A DNA stretch of 20,000 bases, taken from positions 1-20,000 of the forward strand of contig JBAZUN010000059.1 in assembly GCA_041661365.1 (NCBI GenBank). Direction: 5' to 3'. Below, piece after piece: positions 9,340 through 16,493 of this stretch (the first letter of the stretch is position 1; each line of letters opens with the position of its first letter). The notes beneath the pieces are model-generated. The model did not search any database. It saw only the letters and a list, made by a program, of their open reading frames with translations, and had not been told where the DNA came from. The position numbers and the translations under genes were made by a program. The DNA comes from CAITNQ01 sp041661365. GTDB lineage: Bacteria > Latescibacterota > UBA2968 > UBA8231.

Positions 9340-9368
9340 AATATACCGTCGGGCACGAGCCATGACAA
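9340..9368 (-). promoter_or_regulatory. Strong sigma70-like promoter of the XRE-PAS regulator
   Basis: On the minus strand TTGTCA (9368-9363) and TATATT (9345-9340) are separated by exactly 17 bases. Each hexamer matches consensus at five of six positions. It is the best promoter-like sequence seen in the window and drives leftward into the regulator, with a start site near 9333. Confidence 0.65.
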
Positions 9369-9423
9369 TGAGATTCTGCCCATACAGCCGGCAGATTCGG
9401 TTTCGGACCCTCGATTTTCTCGG

Positions 9424-9452
9424 TTGACGCGGGGTTTCAGGCCGTGTACCGT
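9424..9452 (+). promoter_or_regulatory. Possible promoter for the 51-aa protein and rlmKL
   Basis: TTGACG at 9424-9429 matches the -35 consensus at five of six positions. The hexamer at the correct 17-base spacing, TACCGT (9447-9452), is a weak -10. The position upstream of two co-directional genes supports it. Confidence 0.4.
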
Positions 9453-9544
9453 AGGAAGAAGACCAAGGGATTGGCGACCGCTGCCGAATGCCGCGGCAAT
9501 GGCCTGCGCCAGACGATCGGAGCCGAAAACGGGAGGTAAAGCCC

Positions 9545-9700
9545 ATGGAGCTGTTCGTCTTCGTCATCGTGGTGCTGGTGATGCTGTTGGGGTTCGTGCT
9601 CTATACTGCACTTGCCGCCACCTTCTTCATCAGCGTGCCGTTCGTCTTCCGCTACCTGCGCCGGCACGACCATCCTCCGACCCCACCGCCGGCCGGTTAG
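9545..9700 (+). CDS. Small single-pass membrane protein (51 aa)
   Basis: A short frame beginning at the ATG at 9545, with GGGAGGT ideally spaced upstream. It encodes one long hydrophobic helix (about residues 3-30, ELFVFVIVVLVMLLGFVLYT and beyond), followed by FRYLRRHDH and a Pro-rich tail ending PPTPPPAG. The basic residues after the helix predict a short cytoplasmic C-terminus. I do not recognise it. The ribosome site and amino-acid make-up support a real gene, but the shortness leaves doubt. It lies 40 bases before rlmKL and may share its transcript. Confidence 0.6.
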   Translation: MELFVFVIVVLVMLLGFVLYTALAATFFISVPFVFRYLRRHDHPPTPPPAG

Positions 9701-9740
9701 CCGGCCCGCGCTCGCCGCGACCAAGCCCACCAGGGACCTT

Positions 9741-11864
9741 ATGCCCAACGAGTTCTTTGCCCCGGTCCCCAAGGGATTGGCCGGCGTGCTGGCCGACGAG
9801 CTGCGCGGCCTGGGGGCGGTCCAGCCCCGCACCGCAGCGGCGGGCGTGGCCTTTGCCGGTTCCCTCGAGCTGGCCTACCGGGCCTGCCTCTGGTCGCGGG
9901 TGGCCAGCCGTGTCCTGTTGGTCCTGACCCGGGCTGAAGCGACCGATGCCGACGGGTTATACGCCGCGGTGCGCACCGTTCCCTGGCACGAGCACCTCGG
10001 CGTGGACGACACCCTGGCGGTGGACTTCACCGGCACCTCGACGGGGATTACCAATACCCGCTTCGGGGCGCTGAAGGTGAAGGATGCCATCGTCGACCAG
10101 TGGCGCGACCGCTGCGGCCGCCGCCCTTCGGTCGATACGGCCCGGCCCTCGGTCCGGGTCAATGTCCACCTCGAGGTCGGCGCGGCGGTGATCTGCCTCG
10201 ACCTGTCCGGTGAGCCGCTGCACCGGCGCGGGTACCGGATCGCGGGGACGGAAGCGCCGCTGAAGGAATCCCTGGCCGCCGCGGTGCTGCTGCTGGCGGG
10301 GTGGCCGTCGGTGGGGCACGGCGGGCCGCTGGTCGACCCGATGTGCGGTTCCGGCACCTTCCTGATCGAAGGGGCGATGTTGGCCGCGGACGTGGCCCCG
10401 GGACTCGACCGCGATTACTACGGCTTTATCGGCTGGCGCGGGCATGACCAGGGACTCTGGAGCCACCTCAAGGCCGAGGCCGAGCAGCGTCGCGGGGACG
10501 GCCGCCGTGTTGCCCCGCTCGTCCTGGGATTCGACGCGGACGCGAAGGCGGTCGCCGCGGCCAGGGCCAATGCCCGCCGGGCCGGAGTGGCGGTGCAGGT
10601 GGAGCGCCGGTCCTTGAGCGAGTGGTCCGGGCCGACGGCGTGGTCGGCCGCGGGGCTGTTGGTGACCAATCCGCCCTACGGTCAACGCCTGGAAGCAACG
10701 GCTGACCTGATTCCCCTTTATCGCCAGCTCGGGCAGGTCCTCGGCGCGCAGTTCGCGGCCTGGCCGGCAGCGGTCCTGACTCAGAGTTCGTCCCTCTCCC
10801 GAACCCTCGGGATGCGCTCGTCCCAGGAGCGCCGACTCTTCAACGGTTCCCTGGAGTGCCGGCTCTGCCTCTGGTCGATTCCCGAGAGGGCGGCCGGGTC
10901 ATCTCAGGAGAACCAGGAGTCGATGTTCGCCAACCGTCTGCGGAAGAACCAGCGGAGCCTCTCCCGCTGGGCCCGCCGCAGCGGGGTCACCTGCTATCGG
11001 CTCTACGACGCCGACATGCCCGAATACGCGGTCGCGGTCGACCTGTACCAGGCCGAGGAGAAGTGGGCGCACGTGCAGGAGTACCAGGCGCCCCGCACGG
11101 TCGACCCGGACCGCGCCGCCGCTCGGCTGGCCGAAGCCCTGGACGGCGTTGCCCGGGTGCTCCAGCTCGACCCGGCGCGCGTGGTCCTCAAGGTCCGCCA
11201 GCGGCAGCGGGGCACGGCCCAGTACGAGAAGCAGGCCAACGCCGGAAAGCTCCACCCGGTGCAGGAGGGCGGCCTGACCTTCCTGGTCAACCTCACCGAT
11301 TACCTCGATACCGGGCTCTTCCTCGACCACCGCCAGACCCGCGCCCTGCTCCGCTCCCTGGCCAGCGGTCGGGCTTTTCTCAACCTCTTCGCCTATACCG
11401 GTGCGGCCACCGTGTACGCGGCGGCCGGGGGGGCACCGTGCACGACCACGGTCGACCTGTCGCGCACCTACCTGGACTGGACCCGGCGCAACCTCGAGGT
11501 CAATGGCCTGGCCGGGCCGCAACACCAGCTCGTGCAGGCCGACTGCCGCGCCTGGCTGGCCGCCCCCCGGAGCGAGCGGTACGGGCTGGTCTTCCTCGAC
11601 CCGCCCACCTTCTCCAATTCCAAGCGGATGACCGGGGATCTCGATCTGCAGCGGGACCACGTCGAGCTCATCCAACGCGCCGTGGCCCTGCTCGAACCGG
11701 ACGGCATCCTGGTCTTCTCGACCAACCACCAGCGCTTTGTCCCGGAGTTTACCCGCCTCGAAGGGCTGCGCTGGGTCGAGATCACCCGGCAGACCGTGCC
11801 GCCGGACTTCGCCCGCCGCTCCACCCCGCACCGGAGCTGGCAGATCACCCGCGGGTCCGACTGA
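9741..11864 (+). CDS. rlmKL: Bifunctional 23S rRNA guanine methyltransferase RlmKL
   Basis: A 707-aa SAM-dependent enzyme, close to the 702 aa of the E. coli protein. It makes N2-methylguanosine at G2445 (N-terminal RlmL half) and N7-methylguanosine at G2069 (C-terminal RlmK half) of 23S rRNA. The order is a THUMP domain (about residues 45-155), then the first methyltransferase with DPMCGSGTFLIEGA (Asp199) and catalytic NPPYGQRL (Asn310), then the second with FLNLFAYTGAATVYAA (Phe550) and DPPTFSNSKRM (Asp620). The start is the ATG at 9741; MPNEFFAPVPKGLAGVLADEL matches the usual N-terminus, although the upstream AGGGA is weak. The frame is open further left but overlaps the 51-aa gene and is not credible. 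It is a housekeeping gene with no defect visible. Confidence 0.96.
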   Translation: MPNEFFAPVPKGLAGVLADELRGLGAVQPRTAAAGVAFAGSLELAYRACLWSRVASRVLLVLTRAEATDADGLYAAVRTVPWHEHLGVDDTLAVDFTGTSTGITNTRFGALKVKDAIVDQWRDRCGRRPSVDTARPSVRVNVHLEVGAAVICLDLSGEPLHRRGYRIAGTEAPLKESLAAAVLLLAGWPSVGHGGPLVDPMCGSGTFLIEGAMLAADVAPGLDRDYYGFIGWRGHDQGLWSHLKAEAEQRRGDGRRVAPLVLGFDADAKAVAAARANARRAGVAVQVERRSLSEWSGPTAWSAAGLLVTNPPYGQRLEATADLIPLYRQLGQVLGAQFAAWPAAVLTQSSSLSRTLGMRSSQERRLFNGSLECRLCLWSIPERAAGSSQENQESMFANRLRKNQRSLSRWARRSGVTCYRLYDADMPEYAVAVDLYQAEEKWAHVQEYQAPRTVDPDRAAARLAEALDGVARVLQLDPARVVLKVRQRQRGTAQYEKQANAGKLHPVQEGGLTFLVNLTDYLDTGLFLDHRQTRALLRSLASGRAFLNLFAYTGAATVYAAAGGAPCTTTVDLSRTYLDWTRRNLEVNGLAGPQHQLVQADCRAWLAAPRSERYGLVFLDPPTFSNSKRMTGDLDLQRDHVELIQRAVALLEPDGILVFSTNHQRFVPEFTRLEGLRWVEITRQTVPPDFARRSTPHRSWQITRGSD

Positions 11865-11876
11865 GGTGGGATGCCT

Positions 11877-11897
11877 AGCCCCCCCCGGACCGGGGCT
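11877..11897 (+). terminator. Hairpin after rlmKL
   Basis: AGCCCC (11877-11882) pairs with GGGGCT (11892-11897) around a nine-base CCGG-containing loop, starting 13 bases after the rlmKL stop. Only two T residues are at the 3' end, so it is a terminator candidate by position and GC-rich stem, not by a U-tract. Confidence 0.4.
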
Positions 11898-11927
11898 TGC
11901 CCGAGCCGCGCATCCCGTTACCTTTGC

Positions 11928-11943
11928 CTGCCCATTACGGCAG
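11928..11943. repeat. Small inverted repeat upstream of the DUF362 gene
   Basis: CTGCC and GGCAG flank a six-base CATTAC centre in the 135-bp gap before the DUF362 gene. It could be an operator or chance. I found no convincing -35/-10 pair in this gap. Confidence 0.2.
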
Positions 11944-11999
11944 TCACTGCGGGCCGCGGCCGAGGCAAACGGCCGTCTAGGGACCGCGAGAGGGAACCG

Positions 12000-13208
12000 A
12001 TGACAGAGCCCGCGTATCAGGTTAGGGCCGTGCGCTGCGATCACCGGGCCACCGACGAGCAGGTCTACCGCGCCCTGGTGCGGGCGACCGAACCCCTGAC
12101 CCGCTCCTGGGAGCGGCTGGCCCGCGCCCGCAAGGTGGTGCTCAAGTTCAACATGATGGAGTCCACCGTCGAGTACTTCGCCGGCCGGCGGCGGGAGCTG
12201 GTCGACGACGCCGTGGCCCGCGCGGTCCTGCGCCTGCTGCGGGAGCGCACCAGTGCCCGTCTGGTGGCCACGGACACCAACCCCTATGGCAAGGGCTACC
12301 TCGCTTCCTCCGGGTTCAACTACCAGTACCTGCTCGACGAGTTCGGGGTGGAGTTCGTCGACTCCAGCCTGGCGCCGCTGGCCACCTTCGCGGTGCCGGG
12401 CGGCGGCGGGATCTTCGACCGGTACCTGCTCAACGCCACCCTGGCCGACGCCGACGCGGCGGTCTCGATCGCCAAGCTGAAGAGCCACCTCTTCGCCGGG
12501 GTCACCCTCTGCACCAAGAACCTGTTCGGGCTGCCGCCGATGATCCCGCCCGAGGGGAAGACCAGGTCCTATTTCCATCACCTCATCCGGCTCCCCTACG
12601 TCCTGGCCGACCTGGCCATGATCGTCCGGCCGTGCCTGAACATCGTCGACGGTCTGGTCGGCCAGTGGGGCCGCGAATGGCGGGGCCAAGGCCGGATCGC
12701 CGACGCGCTGATCGCCGGGGATCACCCGATCGCCACCGACGCCTGCACGGCGCACCTGATGGGGCACGATCCTGAGGCTGACTGGCCGACCCCGCCCTTC
12801 CGGCGCGACCGCAACCACCTGCTGATCGCGGCCCAGCGGGGGTACGGCACGGTGAAGCTGCGCGAGATCGACTTCGCCGCTGAGGTGACCGCGCCCCTGG
12901 CCGAGTTCGACGCCGAGGAGCTCGATCCGCCCGCCACCGTGGCGAGCTGGCGATACACCGCCTGCGAGCAGGGGCTTTACTACCGGGATCATCGCGCCGA
13001 GCTGGTTGACCGGTACGCCGGCCAGTACATCTACCTGCAGGACGGCGAGGTGGTCTGGAACGGCCCGGACCCGACCAACCTGGGGAGTCGGCGGGTGCTC
13101 AGCGGCGACCGCAAGGACCGCGCCCTCTGGCTCAAGCTGGTCGACCCCGCGGAGTGGGAAGGCGAGCGGTTTGCCGCGTACGAGGAGTGCCTGAACCAGC
13201 GCACCTGA
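12000..13208 (+). CDS. DUF362 domain protein with extra C-terminal segment
   Basis: A 402-aa protein with no signal peptide, so probably cytoplasmic. Residues about 40-300 carry the DUF362 core: KVVLKFNM (Lys45), ADAAVSIAKLKSHLFAGVTL, TKNLFGLPP, and later NIVDGLVGQWG followed by ALIAGDHPIATDACTAHLMG. The biochemical role of this family is not settled. Residues about 315-402 are an added segment with AELVDRYAGQYIYLQDGEVV, which faintly recalls the DUF5678 pattern, and a Trp/charged tail. The ATG at 12000 follows AGAGGGA. It leads a co-directional set with the glycosidase-like gene (50 bases on), the 267-aa orphan and the zinc-ribbon gene. A second DUF362 protein, this one Tat-exported, is encoded on the other strand at 18585-19565; the two are clearly different in sequence. 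Confidence 0.85.
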   Translation: MTEPAYQVRAVRCDHRATDEQVYRALVRATEPLTRSWERLARARKVVLKFNMMESTVEYFAGRRRELVDDAVARAVLRLLRERTSARLVATDTNPYGKGYLASSGFNYQYLLDEFGVEFVDSSLAPLATFAVPGGGGIFDRYLLNATLADADAAVSIAKLKSHLFAGVTLCTKNLFGLPPMIPPEGKTRSYFHHLIRLPYVLADLAMIVRPCLNIVDGLVGQWGREWRGQGRIADALIAGDHPIATDACTAHLMGHDPEADWPTPPFRRDRNHLLIAAQRGYGTVKLREIDFAAEVTAPLAEFDAEELDPPATVASWRYTACEQGLYYRDHRAELVDRYAGQYIYLQDGEVVWNGPDPTNLGSRRVLSGDRKDRALWLKLVDPAEWEGERFAAYEECLNQRT

Positions 13209-13258
13209 TTCGACCAAGACGACTATCGGCGACCGCCACGCGGAGAGGAGTCGAGACG

Positions 13259-15247
13259 ATGGCATGGGGACTGCCGGTCCTGGGATGGCAGGAGCTGCTG
13301 GTGGGGATCTCCCTGGTGGCCTTGGTGGCCGCGGTCTGGGCCGGCCAGGAGGAGGGTGACCCGGGCACCGGTCCCGCGGTTGAGGTGCGGGCCGAGGGCT
13401 CGACCTGGATCCTGGCCGGCCGGCAGCGCACGGTCGAGGTCGAGCTCGAGACCTTGAGGTTGACGGTCCGTTCGGGCCAGGTCACCTGGCAGACCGAGCC
13501 CTCGACCACCGGTGACCTGACCGTGCTGGCGCCGGCGACCACGGCTCTGTCCCTGGCCGGGGCCGGCCACCGGTCCGCCGCGCCCTACACCACCGGGTAT
13601 CAGTCCGGGATCGCGGTGGAGCTGGACCAGTATTCGGCCCAGGGCGCGCCGCTCGAGTTGAAGATCCGCTTCTTCGTGGCCCTGGAGGGGGCTGACGAGG
13701 AGCTGGTGGTGCGGCTGGTGGTCTCGGGCAACGCGGCCGTGCAGGAGGTGCGCTGGCCCGCGCCCCTGGCGCCGGAGTCCTTTGACGCGACCGTCGTCCC
13801 CTTCATGCAGGGGATGCTCCTCCCCGCGACCTGGCCGAGCCGGGTCTGGCTTTACGACACCCTGAGCTACGGTCGCGGGCTGTACATGCCCTGGTGGGGA
13901 CACCAGCAGGGACCGGCGGCCCTGCTGGTGCTCCTCGAAACCCCGAACGACGCCGGGTGCCACTTCGCCCATCCGGAAGGGGGACCGACGCGGGTCGGGC
14001 CGCGCTTTGTCCATTCCCTGAATCGCTTTGCCGAGCCCCGGCAGCTCCGGCTCTGCTTCTTCGACCAGGGCAACTACGTCGACCTGGCCAAGCGGTACCG
14101 CCGCTACGTGCAGGAGACCGGCCACTTCGTCTCCCTGCGGGAGAAGGTGGCCAGGAATCCGCTGGTAGGACGGCTGCTGGGCTCACCGGTGGTCCACACC
14201 GGGATCCTCTACCACATCCAGCCCCAGTCCAGCTACTACGACCGGGAACACCCGGAGCGGAACCACCAGCTCGTCTCCTTTGCCGCCCGTACCGAGCAAC
14301 TCCGCCGCCTGCGCGCGCTGGGGGTGGAGCAGGCCTACGTCCACCTCGACGGCTGGGGGTCCCGCGGGTACGACAACCTGCACCCGGACCCGCTGCCGCC
14401 CTCCCCCGAGGCCGGTGGCTGGGAGGGGCTGCGCCAACTCGCCGCGACCTGCGATGAGCTGGGGTACGTCCTGGCCCTGCACGACCAGTACCGGGACTAC
14501 TACCACGACGCGCCGTCCTACGACCCGCGGCACACCGTGCTGGAGGCCAACGGCGAGCGGCCGTTCGGCAACACCTGGTACGGCGGTGACCAGTCGATCC
14601 TCTGCGCCCGCCTGGCGCCGGGGTTCGTGCGGCGGAACCACCAGGCCCTGGCCCGCCGCGGGATCGCCATCCGCGGGGCGTACCTCGACGTCTTTGCCGT
14701 GGTCCCGCCCGACGAGTGCTACCACCCTGAACACCTGATGACCCGCGGCCAGTGCCTGCAGTACCGCGGCGAATGCTTCGCGGTGATCCGCTCGCTGGGT
14801 GGGGTGGTCAGCTCCGAGGAACCGGCGGACTGGGCCATCCCGCACCTCGACCTGGTCCACCACGGACCGTACCCGCTGAACCCGAACCCCGGCAGCGGGC
14901 CGGCCATGGGGATTCCGGTCCCGCTGTTCTCTCTGGTCTACCACGATGCCCTGCTGGTGCCGTGGTCCCTGGGCCGCGGCGAGTGGGGGATCCCGGAGAA
15001 GGATCTGGGGTTCCTCCACGGGATGGCCAACGCGGGCCTGCCGTACCTGTCGCTCGAGCCCGATTCAGCGCCGCTCGAACAGGTGCGTCGTCTGGCCGAG
15101 CTGCACCGCCGGGTTGGCCTGCTGGAGCTGACCGGTCACCGCTTTCTCGATTCCACCTACCGTCGTCAGGAGACCACCTTTGCCGACGGCACCCGGGTGA
15201 CCATCGATCTCGAACAGGATACCTGCGTGGTCGAGCCGGGTCTCTGA
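13259..15247 (+). CDS. Membrane-anchored glycoside-hydrolase-like protein (TIM-barrel, GH101/DUF5696-like pattern)
   Basis: A 662-aa protein with an uncleaved-looking hydrophobic N-terminus (about residues 12-29, ELLVGISLVALVAAVWAG) that lacks the usual basic start, so it could be a membrane anchor with the bulk outside the cytoplasm. Residues about 35-270 are beta-rich, as in the accessory domain of many glycosidases. The rest looks like a TIM barrel: VHLDGWGSRGYDNLHPDPLP, CDELGYVLALHDQYRDYYHD and GAYLDVFAVVPPDECYHPEH. Asp477 in YLDVF and Glu520/Glu521 in SSEEP, about 43 residues apart, could be a nucleophile and acid/base, as in the GH101-like enzymes. I am confident of the sugar-enzyme look, not of the family. 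The ATG at 13259 follows GAGAGGAG. Neighbours are a DUF362 gene and a second barrel-like protein. Confidence 0.75.
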   Translation: MAWGLPVLGWQELLVGISLVALVAAVWAGQEEGDPGTGPAVEVRAEGSTWILAGRQRTVEVELETLRLTVRSGQVTWQTEPSTTGDLTVLAPATTALSLAGAGHRSAAPYTTGYQSGIAVELDQYSAQGAPLELKIRFFVALEGADEELVVRLVVSGNAAVQEVRWPAPLAPESFDATVVPFMQGMLLPATWPSRVWLYDTLSYGRGLYMPWWGHQQGPAALLVLLETPNDAGCHFAHPEGGPTRVGPRFVHSLNRFAEPRQLRLCFFDQGNYVDLAKRYRRYVQETGHFVSLREKVARNPLVGRLLGSPVVHTGILYHIQPQSSYYDREHPERNHQLVSFAARTEQLRRLRALGVEQAYVHLDGWGSRGYDNLHPDPLPPSPEAGGWEGLRQLAATCDELGYVLALHDQYRDYYHDAPSYDPRHTVLEANGERPFGNTWYGGDQSILCARLAPGFVRRNHQALARRGIAIRGAYLDVFAVVPPDECYHPEHLMTRGQCLQYRGECFAVIRSLGGVVSSEEPADWAIPHLDLVHHGPYPLNPNPGSGPAMGIPVPLFSLVYHDALLVPWSLGRGEWGIPEKDLGFLHGMANAGLPYLSLEPDSAPLEQVRRLAELHRRVGLLELTGHRFLDSTYRRQETTFADGTRVTIDLEQDTCVVEPGL

Positions 15248-15308
15248 GCGATTTGATCTAGGATCGTTCGGGACCACCGCGAAACGCTGATTGAGAAGGG
15301 GGAAACAG

Positions 15309-16112
15309 ATGTCCGCTACTACCAGAGGGGAGACGATCCGGGACCGGTTCTGGCTGTGGGGGCACGAGGCCGGCAGTCATGATTCCGGGTACAACCTGCC
15401 GACGCCGTCGAGGATGACCCCGGCCGAGGGGGCCTTCTACCTGGGGATCCCCAACCTCATCATGGTGCGGTACGACGGCCGGCCAGCCCCGCCGTTCGCT
15501 CGGTACGCGATCCCCTTCCGGCCGCTGCGGCAGTTGGTCTGGTCCGTGGTCGGCGCCGGGGGCCAGACCGGCGAGGCGGAGCGCGAGGAGGTGCTGACCC
15601 TGGCCAAGCGAATGCCCAACCTGACCGGGGTGATGATGGACGACTTCTTCCGCGCGCCGTCCGGGGACACCGGGGTCGGGGTCCTCTCGTGCGAGGAGCT
15701 GCGGAACCTGCGATCGCGCCTGGACCGGCTGGGGCTCTGGGTCGTGCTCTACGACTACCAGCTCGAGCTGCCGGTGCGGGATCACCTGGCCCTGTGCGAC
15801 CGGGTGACCCTGTGGACCTGGGAGTCGCGGAACCTGGTCAACCTGGAGGCCAACCTCGATCGCGCCGAGGCCCTGGTCCCGCCGGGCAGTCTGGTGCTGG
15901 GATGCTACCTGTGGGACTACGGCCAGAAGGCCCCGATGCCGCTGGCACAGATGGAGCGCCAGTGCGAGTTGGGACTGCGTTGGCTGCGGCAGGGCCGGAT
16001 CCAGGGGATGATCTTCCTGGCCAGTTGCATCGGTGACCTGGAGCTGGAGGCCGTGGAGTGGACCCGGCAGTGGATCGCGGCCGTGGGTGACCAGGCCCTG
16101 ACGCCGGCCTGA
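15309..16112 (+). CDS. Conserved-looking hypothetical protein, barrel-like (267 aa)
   Basis: A soluble protein with no signal peptide or membrane segment. It opens with IRDRFWLWGHEAGSHDSGYN and SRMTPAEGAFYLGIPNLIMV, a start I recall from uncharacterised proteins of glycan-degrading bacteria. It has alternating strand and helix blocks: MPNLTGVMMDDFFRAP, LGLWVVLYDYQLELP, DRVTLWTWESRNL, LVLGCYLWDYGQ and IQGMIFLASC. This is what a small (beta/alpha)8 barrel would show, with MMDDFF and WTWES at strand ends where active-site acids usually sit. The ATG at 15309 has AAGGGGGA well placed; an earlier in-frame codon at 15291 lacks a site. It sits 61 bases after the glycosidase-like gene and two bases before the next. 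Function is unknown; sugar-related activity is inferred only from fold impression and context. Confidence 0.8.
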   Translation: MSATTRGETIRDRFWLWGHEAGSHDSGYNLPTPSRMTPAEGAFYLGIPNLIMVRYDGRPAPPFARYAIPFRPLRQLVWSVVGAGGQTGEAEREEVLTLAKRMPNLTGVMMDDFFRAPSGDTGVGVLSCEELRNLRSRLDRLGLWVVLYDYQLELPVRDHLALCDRVTLWTWESRNLVNLEANLDRAEALVPPGSLVLGCYLWDYGQKAPMPLAQMERQCELGLRWLRQGRIQGMIFLASCIGDLELEAVEWTRQWIAAVGDQALTPA

Positions 16113-16114
16113 AG

Positions 16115-16318
16115 ATGCCCGGGAACGCGGACGGAGGCCGGCGCTGCCGGGTGTGCGGCGAGGCGTATGCCTATCCAGAACGTGGGTCAGCGGCCACCCG
16201 GCAGCACTGCGGGCACTGCGTCAAGCTCGAGCCCGAGACCCGGCGGGCCCTCGAGGCGCTGCGCCGGCGCCTGGACCACCTTGCCCGGGCCGTGGAGGGC
16301 CCGGGCCCGGAGCGATAA
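16115..16318 (+). CDS. Small zinc-ribbon protein (67 aa)
   Basis: Starts two bases after the stop of the 267-aa gene, which suggests translational coupling. It has two CxxC knuckles, Cys11/Cys14 (RRCRVCGEAY) and Cys32/Cys35 (QHCGHCVKLEP), spaced as in a zinc ribbon, followed by a charged helix (about residues 39-62) that could form a coiled coil. No export signal. Similar stand-alone zinc ribbons may bind nucleic acid or protein, but nothing here decides. It is the last gene before the MITE-like element; its stop is only four bases before the first TTAG of the element's direct repeat. Confidence 0.65.
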   Translation: MPGNADGGRRCRVCGEAYAYPERGSAATRQHCGHCVKLEPETRRALEALRRRLDHLARAVEGPGPER

Positions 16319-16321
16319 GGC

Positions 16322-16325
16322 TTAG
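16322..16325. repeat. Left TTAG direct repeat (possible target duplication)
   Basis: TTAG directly abuts the left terminal repeat and is repeated at 16490-16493 directly after the right one. TTAG fits YTAR, the 4-bp target known for IS5-type transposition. Confidence 0.6.
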
Positions 16326-16343
16326 CAGCCCGTTGAAGAAGTC
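16326..16343 (+). repeat. Left terminal inverted repeat, 18 bp
   Basis: Exact reverse complement of 16472-16489. Pairing stops on the inner side, where C16344 faces C16471. Confidence 0.8.
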
Positions 16344-16395
16344 CATTCGGGCTGCGGCCGGTCCTGGCAGCCGCTGACTTCGTTCCGCTCGGGCA

Positions 16396-16416
16396 CCGCA
16401 TCTCCCCTCGATGCGG
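16396..16416. repeat. Central hairpin of the MITE-like element
   Basis: CCGCATC and GATGCGG form a perfect 7-bp stem with a seven-base loop, centred within about two bases of the midpoint of the element. Confidence 0.6.
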
Positions 16417-16471
16417 CTCTCCTCGCGCGCCTTGCCAGCGACCGCCATTCCTCGGCCTCGCCGGGCAAAGC

Positions 16472-16489
16472 GACTTCTTCAACGGGCTG
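16472..16489 (-). repeat. Right terminal inverted repeat, 18 bp
   Basis: GACTTCTTCAACGGGCTG, the exact reverse complement of the left end. It abuts the TTAG that holds the ridA-like stop codon. Confidence 0.8.
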
Positions 16490-16493
16490 TTAG
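16490..16493. repeat. Right TTAG direct repeat, overlapping a stop codon
   Basis: The second TTAG copy. Its first three bases, TTA, read as the TAA stop of the RidA-like gene on the minus strand. Confidence 0.6.

Larger units (their letters stand above)
9213..9544. other. Divergent intergenic region, 332 bp
   Basis: This is the largest gene-free stretch in the window. It holds the minus-strand promoter of the regulator (9340-9368), a weaker plus-strand promoter candidate (9424-9452), a dyad CTGGCC-AC-GGCCAG (9304-9317) and two CCATGA copies 41 bp apart (9319-9324 and 9360-9365). The left end is a G-rich GGGTGGG run (about 9229-9245). TGCCGCGGCA, a 10-bp palindrome, lies at 9489-9498. It is visibly less GC-rich than its surroundings around 9325-9425. 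No convincing coding frame was seen. Confidence 0.7.
16326..16489. mobile_element. MITE-like element, 164 bp
   Basis: A non-coding element bounded by perfect 18-bp terminal inverted repeats (16326-16343, CAGCCCGTTGAAGAAGTC, and 16472-16489) and flanked by TTAG on both sides. Inside are roughly concentric pairings: CTGGCA (16364-16369) with TGCCAG (16433-16438), and a central hairpin CCGCATC/GATGCGG (16396-16416). There is no transposase, so it would be moved in trans; the YTAR-like duplication hints at an IS5-group enzyme. It fills the gap between two convergent genes and could also fold as a two-way terminator. Frames crossing it are not credible genes. It could alternatively be a static intergenic repeat; copy number in the genome would decide. 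Confidence 0.7.

Noticed and set aside
9213..9383. Longer N-terminus for the XRE-PAS regulator
   Set aside because: It would run through the strong minus-strand promoter and adds residues ahead of a complete HTH domain.
10899..13265. Very long open frame antisense to rlmKL and the DUF362 gene (788 codons)
   Set aside because: It spans two real genes and their gap, and its product has repetitive Gly/Val/Arg/Gln composition typical of antisense translation.
16171..16482. A 103-codon frame inside the MITE-like element
   Set aside because: It starts in the terminal repeat, runs into the zinc-ribbon gene antisense and has no plausible ribosome site.
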